Of a stretch of 64,000 nt of DNA, positions 8,863-16,010 are shown piece after piece. Position numbers and translations under genes: made by a program. How positions within the stretch are numbered: position 1 is the first letter of the stretch; every line of letters begins with the position of its first letter. Location: assembly GCF_000426245.1 (NCBI RefSeq), contig NZ_AUEZ01000005.1:124001-188000 (forward strand). The letters run 5' to 3'. The notes below the pieces were generated by a model. The model did not search any database, had not been told where the DNA came from, and saw only the letters and a program-made list of their open reading frames with translations. This DNA comes from Bradyrhizobium sp. Ai1a-2 (GTDB lineage Bacteria > Pseudomonadota > Alphaproteobacteria > Rhizobiales > Xanthobacteraceae).

Positions 8863-9212
8863 TCATCAAGCTCCCGAAACGCGCTTCACGTGAGGCTGGC
8901 GTTACGACGCGCCTCTCATGATCCACTGACGTCACAAGCACGGCAGCTTCCCTTCGGAGAAGCGTTCGCACTTCATCTCTTCGCTTGAGCACGATCGGGA
9001 AAGCCGTTACGTCGTCCCCGACCATACTCATGATACGGAAAGGGCGGCGCAACCTGTCGCCACCCCGTGTTCCGCTTACTCCGCCCTGACGGTCTGCACA
9101 CCAAATAAGGGTGTGCCTATTAAGTTTCGCTTAACCCTGTTTTTGCAGCCAAACCATGGGTTTGGCGAGTCTTTTTGCGGCCCCGGCCCGAGCCGTCCGC
9201 ATGAATCTTTCG
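8863..9212. other. dnaG-rpoD intergenic region
   Basis: About 350 bases between the dnaG stop codon and the rpoD start, both on the minus strand. I see no gene. A 7-bp hairpin GCACACC/GGTGTGC at 9096-9116 around AAATAAG could be an attenuator or mRNA processing site, and the AT-rich patch around 9115-9145 is the most promoter-like stretch for rpoD. Frames of about 73-87 codons here have arginine-rich, shadow-like translations. Confidence 0.45.
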
Positions 9213-11204
9213 TCAGACGCTGCGCTGGAACCGGCCCGACAACTCACCAAATCCCTCGATCAGGGCCTCGGTGCCTTCGGCTTCTGCCATTCGTGCCTGG
9301 ATGTCCCGCAGCCACGCCCAGTTCGCCTCGCTGGAATCCTCGGCGTAAGCCTGCTCGGCGTCCTTCCTTTCCCTAAGTAATGCATGTGTTTTCTGATGCA
9401 AGGCAACGAGTTGCCGCCAAGTGGAAAGAACATCCTCGCGCGCGGCGCCGACCTGGACGCCCCACACCGCCTGGGTCGTGATCGCCCTCTCAACCCTTTG
9501 AAGGATTTGTGAAAATCCGCCTGCCGTAAGGTCGGCCCGCATTTTTTCGGCCTGCTCTTCCTCGTCGGGAGAATGGTGATGATCGTTGGCGAAAGCGGCG
9601 ATGATGCCGGCGCGGAGCTTGTGCGCCTCGGGGTGGGCCAGCTCGAGGGCCGCGACCTCCTCCAGATGGTCGTGCAATAGCCAGGGATGGTTGATCAGGG
9701 TCTGCAGGATCAGGGCCTCGCGGCGCGACAGCGCGCTGCGCTGGCTGCGCATGATCGGGCTATTTGCGAGCTGCGGGCTCGCCGCCTGGTAGGGGCCGCG
9801 GAGAAGTCCCTGAGCCGGGCCGGCTGGCGGGCCGAACCGGCCGCCGCCGGGGGCGCGAGACGTGAATCGACGGGGTGATTCGCCGCCCTTCTGCGCGCGG
9901 AACGGGCCGCGGCCATAGCCGCCGCGGGCGGCCTCGGGGGCGAAATTGCGCTGCAGCCGCTCAGCAAAATCCTGCCGGTAGTAGCGGCGGACGACCTCAT
10001 CGCGGACGGCATTGGTGAGCTCGCCGATGCGGGCCTCCAGGGCAGCACGACGCTCGGGGGTGGCGAAATTGCCGCCCTCGACCTCGCGCGACCAGAGCAC
10101 GTCGGCCAGGCCGCGAGCCGCCGAGACCACCTCCTCGATCGCGCCGCGCCCGCCCGAGCGAGCGAGATCGTCGGGGTCCTGCCCTTCCGGCAGCAGCGCA
10201 AAGCGCAGGCTTTTGCCTGGCTTGAGATGGGGCAGCGCCAAGTCCGCGGCGCGATACGCAGCCTTCTGGCCAGCCCGATCGCCATCGAAGCAAAGGATTG
10301 GTTCGTCCGCCATCTTCCAGAGCAGCGCGAGCTGATTCTCGGTGAGCGCGGTGCCGAGCGGCGCTACCGCGCCCGAAAAACCCGAGGTGACCATGGCGAT
10401 GACGTCGACATAACCCTCGACCACGATCAGCGCAGCGCCGTCATAGGCGGCCTGGCGCGCGGCCGCGAGATTGTAGAGATTGTCGCCCTTGTGGAAGAGC
10501 GGGGTTTCCGGTGAATTCAGGTATTTGGCGGGGACGTCCTTCTCCAGCGCGCGGCCGCCGAAGGCGATCACGCGGCCGCGGAGGTCGGTGATCGGAAACA
10601 TCACGCGGTCGCGGAAGCGGTCGTAAGGCACGGGGATATCGTCGCCGGCGACCAGGAGACCGGCTTCCACCATGTCCTCGGTCGAAATGCCCTGGGAGCC
10701 CAGGAATTCCTTCAGCGCAAAGCGGTCCGGCGGCGCATAGCCGAGGCGGAACTGCAATTGCGTCGCCGGCGAGAGCGCGCGGTCGGCGAGATAGCCGCGC
10801 GCCTTTGCCCCGTTCCGCGAGGCCAGCGTGTCGGCGAAGAATTTTGCCGCGAGTTCCATCACGTCATGCAGTGTCTTGCGGCGCTGCTCGTGGCGGGCGG
10901 CATCCGGCGTCACCGCCGGCAGCGGCATGCCGGCCATCGCGGCCAGCCGCTCGACCGCTTCCGGAAAGGAGACGCCCTCGGTCTCCATCACGAAATCGAA
11001 GATGTTGCCGTGCTTTCCCGAGGAAAAGTCGTGGTAAAAGCCCTTCTGGTCGTTGACCGTGAACGACGGCGTCTTCTCCTGCTGGAACGGCGACAGCCCC
11101 TTCCACTCCTTGCCCGCCCTCTTCAGCCGCACGCGCTTGCCCACGACTTCCGAGACCGGAAGCCGGGCGCGCAGCTCATCGAGGAATTGCGGAGTGAAGC
11201 GCAT
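9213..11204 (-). CDS. dnaG: DNA primase DnaG, zinc ligands absent
   Basis: 663 residues from the ATG at 11204 (MRFTPQFLDELRARLPVSEVV, the standard DnaG start); the 11 codons upstream in frame are not conserved. The N-terminal CHC2-type zinc-ribbon fold is present, but the positions that normally bind zinc read Ser38, Gln41, Asp59 and Ser62 (GLSPFQQEKTPSF and GFYHDFSSGKHG). The RNA-polymerase core with the Toprim motif follows (IVVEGYVDVIAM, then PILCFDGDRAGQKAA with the metal-binding Asp-x-Asp), and a helical DnaB-interaction domain ends the protein. It makes the RNA primers for replication. The loss of zinc ligands is, from memory, shared by related alphaproteobacteria rather than a local defect. 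Confidence 0.97.
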   Translation of the reverse strand: MRFTPQFLDELRARLPVSEVVGKRVRLKRAGKEWKGLSPFQQEKTPSFTVNDQKGFYHDFSSGKHGNIFDFVMETEGVSFPEAVERLAAMAGMPLPAVTPDAARHEQRRKTLHDVMELAAKFFADTLASRNGAKARGYLADRALSPATQLQFRLGYAPPDRFALKEFLGSQGISTEDMVEAGLLVAGDDIPVPYDRFRDRVMFPITDLRGRVIAFGGRALEKDVPAKYLNSPETPLFHKGDNLYNLAAARQAAYDGAALIVVEGYVDVIAMVTSGFSGAVAPLGTALTENQLALLWKMADEPILCFDGDRAGQKAAYRAADLALPHLKPGKSLRFALLPEGQDPDDLARSGGRGAIEEVVSAARGLADVLWSREVEGGNFATPERRAALEARIGELTNAVRDEVVRRYYRQDFAERLQRNFAPEAARGGYGRGPFRAQKGGESPRRFTSRAPGGGRFGPPAGPAQGLLRGPYQAASPQLANSPIMRSQRSALSRREALILQTLINHPWLLHDHLEEVAALELAHPEAHKLRAGIIAAFANDHHHSPDEEEQAEKMRADLTAGGFSQILQRVERAITTQAVWGVQVGAAREDVLSTWRQLVALHQKTHALLRERKDAEQAYAEDSSEANWAWLRDIQARMAEAEGTEALIEGFGELSGRFQRSV

Positions 11205-11372
11205 GGGGCAGATTTTGGGGCCAGCGTGAAGGGTCACCGATATAGTGAGCGCGGGCTCAAAGTATCAGGATTGTGGCGATTCGCCCGGAATTCACAGGCC
11301 CGTCGGGCTCTGTTGGGTCATGGATGGTACTGGCATCTTGAACCCAACCCGGTTCCGCTGTTGGATAGTGGC

Positions 11373-11927
11373 ATGTTTACGACTTTCAGAGGCGGACAAA
11401 GCGGCGGCTGGCGCGTCACCTCGATCTCCAAGGTGAAGGGCGAGACGCTGCCGCGCGTGGCGGCGGTGTCGATCATTGCGAGCGAGGCGATCGCGCTGCC
11501 GCTGTTGCCGTCGACCACGGCCTGGCGGCTCGCCGGCGTCACCAGTCATCTGCGCTACACCAACCGCGCGGAGAAGGATCAGCTCGACGCGCAGCAGGCC
11601 GAGCTCGGCCGGCGCGAGGCGAGCTGCGCGGCGCTGATCCCGATCCGCAAGACGGTCGCGTGGTGGAACCTGACGCCGGAAGAACGGCGCGAGATCTTCG
11701 AGGACAAGTCGCACCATATCGCCGGCACGCTGAAATATCTGCCCGCGATCGCGCGCCAGCTCTTCCACAGCCGCGACCTCGGCGAGCCCTTCGATTTCCT
11801 CACCTGGTTCGAATTCGCGCCCGAGCACACCGCACTGTTCGACGAAATGGTGGCGATGCTGCGCGCGACCGAAGAGTGGAGCTATGTCGAACGCGAGGTC
11901 GATATCCGCGTGGTGCGGGAGGAGTGA
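11373..11927 (+). CDS. cld: Chlorite dismutase-family haem protein, short (clade 2) type
   Basis: 184 residues from the ATG at 11373 (MFTTFRGG); the frame extends far upstream antisense to dnaG and that part is a shadow. The segments CAALIPIRKTVAWWNL, EERREIFEDKSHH, LFHSRDLGEPFDFLTWFEF and EEWSYVEREVDIRVV match the short, dimeric chlorite dismutases described from Nitrobacter and Cyanothece. Arg92 is the candidate distal arginine and His132 the proximal haem ligand; their 40-residue spacing equals that of Arg74 and His114 in the Cyanothece enzyme (numbers from memory). The known reaction is chlorite to chloride plus O2. Cytoplasmic; no signal peptide. The physiological role in an organism without perchlorate respiration genes nearby is unclear. 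It is divergent from dnaG. Confidence 0.8.
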   Translation: MFTTFRGGQSGGWRVTSISKVKGETLPRVAAVSIIASEAIALPLLPSTTAWRLAGVTSHLRYTNRAEKDQLDAQQAELGRREASCAALIPIRKTVAWWNLTPEERREIFEDKSHHIAGTLKYLPAIARQLFHSRDLGEPFDFLTWFEFAPEHTALFDEMVAMLRATEEWSYVEREVDIRVVREE

Positions 11928-11933
11928 GGCGGC

Positions 11934-12332
11934 CTACGCCTCCAAGAACCGGCCCGAGGCGATGCGCGGCAGGCGCGCGACCGGCCAGTTGTAGACATAG
12001 GTCCACGCCTCCGCCGTGGTGCCGTCGGCCAGGGTGAGCGGCAGCATCTGGCGGATATATTCGGTCGGCTGCGGAAAACCCTCGCCGCAGGCTTCATACA
12101 TGTCGAACTCGCGTAAGAGTTCGTCGCAGGAGCGCAGGCGAAACAATTCGCCATGCACGAGGTCGGCGGGATCGTCGGACAGTACGAGCCCGGGATAATG
12201 CTTCACCAAATAGAGCTGGCCCCGGCAGTGCGCCTCACCGATGAAATCGGCATTGCCCGACAGCAGCCGCGCCATCGGGTGGTCGAAGCCGCGCATCAGC
12301 GTGCCATAGACGAAGAGACGGTCGGAGATCAT
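11934..12332 (-). CDS. Gamma-glutamylcyclotransferase-like (AIG2/GGCT) protein
   Basis: 132 residues. The N-terminal substrate-binding motif LFVYGTLMRG at 6-15 and the acidic residue Glu80 in FDMYEAC, the expected general acid/base, are diagnostic of the GGCT fold. The family turns gamma-glutamyl amino acids or amines into 5-oxoproline and a free amine; the exact substrate cannot be read. The stop codon is only six bases from the convergent Cld-like gene. It is followed at 12365 by the end of the transglutaminase-like gene on the same strand. Confidence 0.82.
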   Translation of the reverse strand: MISDRLFVYGTLMRGFDHPMARLLSGNADFIGEAHCRGQLYLVKHYPGLVLSDDPADLVHGELFRLRSCDELLREFDMYEACGEGFPQPTEYIRQMLPLTLADGTTAEAWTYVYNWPVARLPRIASGRFLEA

Positions 12333-12364
12333 CCGAGCTTGTTATCCTGCAGCCCGCGGCCGGA

Positions 12365-13180
12365 TCAAGCCGCCACCACCTCTTCGCTGATCACGATGAA
12401 TTTGGTCAGCGTCATGCGGCCAAAACTCGTGGTGAGCGCGACGTCGGCGGCGTCGCGGCCCGTGCCCATCAAGATGCGTCCGATGCGCGGCACGTTGTGG
12501 CGGGCATCGAAGGTGTACCACGCCCCGGAGAGATAGACCTGGAACCAGCCCGAGAAATCCATCGGCGCGGGGTCCGGCGGCACGCCGATGTCGCCCATAT
12601 AGCCGGTGCAGTAGCGCGCGGGGATGCCCATGCAGCGACAGAAGGTGAGCGCGAGATGGGCGAAGTCGCGACAGACGCCGCTGCGTCGCTCGTAGACATC
12701 ATGCGCCGACTTCATGTGATGGGCGTGCTCATAGCCGAAGGTGACGTGGTGGTGCACGAACTCGACGATCGCCTGCACCCGCGCCCAGCCGGGCGGCGTG
12801 TTGCCGAACAGCGACCAGGCGATGTCGGTGAGCTTGTCGGTCTCGCAATAGCGGCTCGGCATCAGATAGAGCAGCACCTCGTCCGGCAGTTGCTCGATCG
12901 GAATCTGCTGCGCGGCCGGATTGACGGCATCCGGCAGGCCGGAATCGCGCACCAGCGCGTTGCCGCGCAAGGTCACGCCGCCGGCCGGCGCCAGCAGCCT
13001 GCCGCAGACATTGCCGAAACTGTCGCGGTAGAAGCCGATCGGGGCATTGGGCTCGGCGATGATGGTCTCGGTGCCGACGATGTCCTGGACGCGCGAGGGA
13101 TGGATCGAGAGCATCATCACCATCGGCGTCGGCTGCGCGGCCGCATAGGCAATCTCGAAGCCGACCCTGATCTCAATCAT
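12365..13180 (-). CDS. Transglutaminase-like protein, catalytic His replaced
   Basis: 271 residues. The papain-like transglutaminase core is present: Cys170 in RRSGVCRDFAHLAL and Asp225 in WYTFDARHN. The position that carries the triad His in the neighbouring paralogue (THAWVQVYL) reads Ser210 in DFSGWFQVYL, so a standard Cys-His-Asp triad is lacking. The N-terminal half is a beta-rich domain. The start codon overlaps the stop of the upstream gene by four bases (ATGA), so the two proteins are translationally coupled and probably work together. Such pairs are known in proteobacteria but their substrate, perhaps a peptide or transglutamination-like amidase reaction, is not established. Confidence 0.85.
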   Translation of the reverse strand: MIEIRVGFEIAYAAAQPTPMVMMLSIHPSRVQDIVGTETIIAEPNAPIGFYRDSFGNVCGRLLAPAGGVTLRGNALVRDSGLPDAVNPAAQQIPIEQLPDEVLLYLMPSRYCETDKLTDIAWSLFGNTPPGWARVQAIVEFVHHHVTFGYEHAHHMKSAHDVYERRSGVCRDFAHLALTFCRCMGIPARYCTGYMGDIGVPPDPAPMDFSGWFQVYLSGAWYTFDARHNVPRIGRILMGTGRDAADVALTTSFGRMTLTKFIVISEEVVAA

Positions 13181-14073
13181 GCCGGTTCGCGCTCCCTCTC
13201 CTCTTCGCCGGCCGGCTCGACCCTGATCGCGACTTCCATGCTCACGTAGGCGTCCGCCGCGCCGATATAGACGCCGTGCAGCGGGATCGCCTGGCGCGGA
13301 TCGCGCGCCACCGCGACGCGGATCAGATCGCGCGTGCCGACGATGCCGTTGGTCGGATCGAACTCGATCCAGCCTGCGCTCGGCAGATAGACCTGGACCC
13401 AGGCATGCGTCGAGCCGTCGCCGACATGGCCGCCGTCCGAAGGCGTCGCGAGATAGCCGGACACGAAACGCGCGGCGATACCAAGCCGCCGCAGCGCCTC
13501 GATCATGAACAGCGCATAGTCGCGGCAGGAGCCGGAGCCGGTCTGAAGGGTGTCGAGCGGATGCTGCGTGCCGTGCTCATGGCGCCTGCGATAATTAAAA
13601 CTTTCCCGGATGCCATGCGTCATGCCGCTCAGGATCCTGAATGTCGGCATCGGCGCTTCCGCATCGAGGAATTGCCGCGCCCAGGCCAAAAGCGCGCCGT
13701 CCGGATCGGCATATTGCGGCCTGACATATTGCGAGAGGTCCGGAAATTCCTCCTCGTCATAGAGGAATGGATAGAAATAAGCGGGGTCATCCGGCGTCAG
13801 CGCGAACTCCTCGGCAGGATGATGGTCAACGGTGGCTGTCGAGATGAACGACAGCGTGTCCGCCCGCTGGTCAAAAGCTGCGATCGCCACACTGTTGCCG
13901 AACACATCGTGGATCCAGCGCAGCGATATCGGCTGCGGCTCGATTCTCAGATCGCTCTCGACCACGCGCAGGTCATGGCTGTCGCGCGGGCTGAGCATGA
14001 TGCGATGCTCGCCGAACGTTACCCGATGGGTGTAGCGATATACGGTCTTGTGATGAATCTTGAGTATCGGCAT
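13177..14073 (-). CDS. Transglutaminase-like cysteine protease family protein with bacterial N-terminal domain
   Basis: 298 residues. The N-terminal domain (HKTVYRYTHRVTFGEHRIMLSPR) is the bacterial transglutaminase N-domain; the core follows with a complete triad, Cys183 in GSGSCRDYALF, His223 in STHAWVQVYLP and Asp239 in WIEFDPTNG. The C-terminus is charged (EEEREREPA) and overlaps the next gene by four bases. It heads a two-gene operon transcribed leftward and is divergent from the N-formylglutamate amidohydrolase gene. No signal peptide, so it is expected in the cytoplasm; similar genes often sit beside alpha-E proteins and circularly permuted ATP-grasp genes, which are not present here. 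Confidence 0.88.
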   Translation of the reverse strand: MPILKIHHKTVYRYTHRVTFGEHRIMLSPRDSHDLRVVESDLRIEPQPISLRWIHDVFGNSVAIAAFDQRADTLSFISTATVDHHPAEEFALTPDDPAYFYPFLYDEEEFPDLSQYVRPQYADPDGALLAWARQFLDAEAPMPTFRILSGMTHGIRESFNYRRRHEHGTQHPLDTLQTGSGSCRDYALFMIEALRRLGIAARFVSGYLATPSDGGHVGDGSTHAWVQVYLPSAGWIEFDPTNGIVGTRDLIRVAVARDPRQAIPLHGVYIGAADAYVSMEVAIRVEPAGEEEREREPA

Positions 14074-14176
14074 CGTTCAGCAATCATCGTGACTTTCGGC
14101 GGTCGAATCTATAGTGGACGCTGCTCATTCTTAAGATCGGCGTGCCGCTTCGTTAGGCAAAGTTGAGGATAAAATC

Positions 14177-14974
14177 TTGGACACCACGGCCGGCTCGACG
14201 TTCCTGCTCACGGACGACAACGTCCCGCCGGTCCACGAACATAATGCCGATGGCCGCTCGGCGTTCCTCTTGACCTGCGACCATTATGGCCGGCTGATCC
14301 CGGGCGTGCTCGGCGATCTCGGCCTCTCCGAGACCGAGCTGACACGGCACATCGCCTGGGACATCGGCATCGCCGAAGTCGCCGAGCAGCTTGCGACCCA
14401 GCTCGGCGCGCATCTGGTCGCCCAGCGCTATTCGCGGCTCGTGATCGACTGCAACCGCCCCCCGCATGTCGCAAGCTCGATCCCCCTGATCAGCGAATCC
14501 ACCATGGTCCCCGGCAATGAGGGTTTGACGCGCGAAGCCGCGGAGGCGCGGCGGCGGGCGATCTTCGATCCCTATCACCGGCGGATCGACGAGATCATCG
14601 ACCAGCGGCTGCATGCGGGCAAGCCGACGGTGCTGGTGTCGCTGCACAGCTTCACGCCGGTCTATGCCGGGATCGCGCGTCCCTGGCATATCGGCACGCT
14701 CTATCACCGCGACACCCTGCTGCCGCCGCTGCTGCTGAAGCGTTTGCGCAGCGAGGGCGACCTCGTGGTCGGCAACAACGAGCCCTATGCGGTCAGCGAC
14801 GAGACCGACTACACGATCCCCGTCCACGGCGAGAGGCGCGGCCTGATGAACACGGGAATCGAAATCCGCCAGGACCTGATCACCGATCAGGCTGGACAGA
14901 AAGCGTGGGCGGACAGGCTGGCGCGCATCCTTGCCGAGATCGAAGCGACGCTAAGCGCGGAGAAGCTGATCTAG
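14177..14974 (+). CDS. N-formylglutamate amidohydrolase family protein
   Basis: 265 residues from a TTG at 14177, supported by GTTGAGGAT about eight bases upstream; no in-frame ATG lies near. Family landmarks: LLTCDHYGRLIP (a variant of the usual C-D-H metal motif), RYSRLVIDCNRPP, the SLHSFTPVYAGIARPWHIG block and NNEPY. The founding enzyme splits N-formyl-L-glutamate to formate and glutamate in histidine breakdown by a zinc-type mechanism; no hut genes are nearby, so a generic amidohydrolase role is possible. A decayed copy of part of this gene is found at 18290-18431. Confidence 0.87.
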   Translation: MDTTAGSTFLLTDDNVPPVHEHNADGRSAFLLTCDHYGRLIPGVLGDLGLSETELTRHIAWDIGIAEVAEQLATQLGAHLVAQRYSRLVIDCNRPPHVASSIPLISESTMVPGNEGLTREAAEARRRAIFDPYHRRIDEIIDQRLHAGKPTVLVSLHSFTPVYAGIARPWHIGTLYHRDTLLPPLLLKRLRSEGDLVVGNNEPYAVSDETDYTIPVHGERRGLMNTGIEIRQDLITDQAGQKAWADRLARILAEIEATLSAEKLI

Positions 14975-14983
14975 CGCGCATCC

Positions 14984-15610
14984 CTAGCTGCGCCAAAGGC
15001 GATCGATAGCCACAGCCCTGGCCCAGTTTGCGAGACTGGACCAAGGACCAAGCCGCAGACCAGTGTTCGAACTGGCTGCGTGCTCTGCGTCGGAACCATG
15101 TACGAAGATCTTTCGAGCCTTCATGAAACGCCAAGCAAGCGGATTTCGATCCTGAAAGACTTTCTGGACATGCTCTTGCAGATATCCGGACAGGACAACG
15201 GGCGGCGGAGCAAACACTTCGGGCAATACCGACGACAAATGCGTGTCGGTCAGAACGTTCCATCGCGAGTTGCCGCCCATGACCGGCGATCGCAAGCTGA
15301 ACACCACTCGCCCGATCCTGGTTTCGCGGATGGCGTAAGAACACATCGCGCAGGGTTCGATGGTTGAATAGAGCGTGCAATCGTCAAGGCTGGTCGCGCG
15401 GAGCTTCTTCTGGGCTAACGCAATCGCAACCATCTCGGCGTGTCGCGTAACGTCTCGTTCGGCTTTGACCATGTTGAGGGATTCGCAAACGAGTTCGCCT
15501 CGTCGAGCGATCACAGCCGCGAACGGATACTCCCCACTCCGGCGCGCCGATTGCGCGAGAGTAACGCAGCGACGCATCATGATCGCATCGGACGCCTCCG
15601 AATCAAGCAT
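14984..15610 (-). CDS. Nucleoside/CMP-type deaminase
   Basis: 208 residues. The zinc-dependent deaminase signature is complete: His57-Ala-Glu59 in VTRHAEMVAI and Pro-Cys87-x-x-Cys90 in TIEPCAMCSY. The fold is that of the CDA superfamily branch containing guanine, cytosine and tRNA-adenosine deaminases. A C-terminal extension after residue 150 is longer than in TadA, and another TadA is expected elsewhere, so a free-base or nucleoside deaminase is likelier. Start: AGGAG lies very close to the first ATG (15610); the ATG pair ten codons in is an alternative. It converges tightly (nine bases) with the preceding gene. Confidence 0.83.
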   Translation of the reverse strand: MLDSEASDAIMMRRCVTLAQSARRSGEYPFAAVIARRGELVCESLNMVKAERDVTRHAEMVAIALAQKKLRATSLDDCTLYSTIEPCAMCSYAIRETRIGRVVFSLRSPVMGGNSRWNVLTDTHLSSVLPEVFAPPPVVLSGYLQEHVQKVFQDRNPLAWRFMKARKIFVHGSDAEHAASSNTGLRLGPWSSLANWARAVAIDRLWRS

Positions 15611-16010
15611 GCTCCTGCCCTTCGCTTAACGGCTCGGATTCCGAGTCTCCCGAACCAAGCCGGTGCACGATCAGCGCGCGTTTCGACCAAGTTAATGGAG
15701 GTTCAGTTGTGCTGACTATGCATAATCGGCAACTTCCGAGCCGACGGCGAAAAGACCCTCCAGAAACGACCCGCCAGATCAGCGCGCTCGCGCCGCGGTG
15801 GTCCGGAAGCGGCTGTCTCGCTGCTTCGCAAATCCTGCCGAAGGTGCATAGCGCGTGCAGGGCGTTTCGAGCAATTTCCCAGCCGCGAGGCGTCCGGCCG
15901 ATTGCCTGAAACAGCCCGTGCGTGGATCGGCAAGGCGAACACGGCCGGTGGGTGGCGCTCGGCGAAGGCTGCGGCCGGAGCTTCAGCAGCCCATATTGAG
16001 GAAAGCGAAC
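15611..16010. other. Gene-free divergent region
   Basis: 400 bases between the leftward deaminase gene and the rightward sulfatase. The 517-codon minus-strand frame covering it is antisense to the sulfatase and is not believed. No palindromic element stands out. The promoters of both genes should lie here. The last bases, TTGAGGAAAGCGAAC, provide the sulfatase ribosome site. Confidence 0.4.

Noticed and set aside
7207-8988. 593-codon plus-strand frame antisense to rpoD
   Set aside because: It mirrors the rpoD coding strand; the translation is a high-GC antisense shadow rich in Leu, Arg and Asp with no domain, while the opposite strand is unmistakably RpoD.
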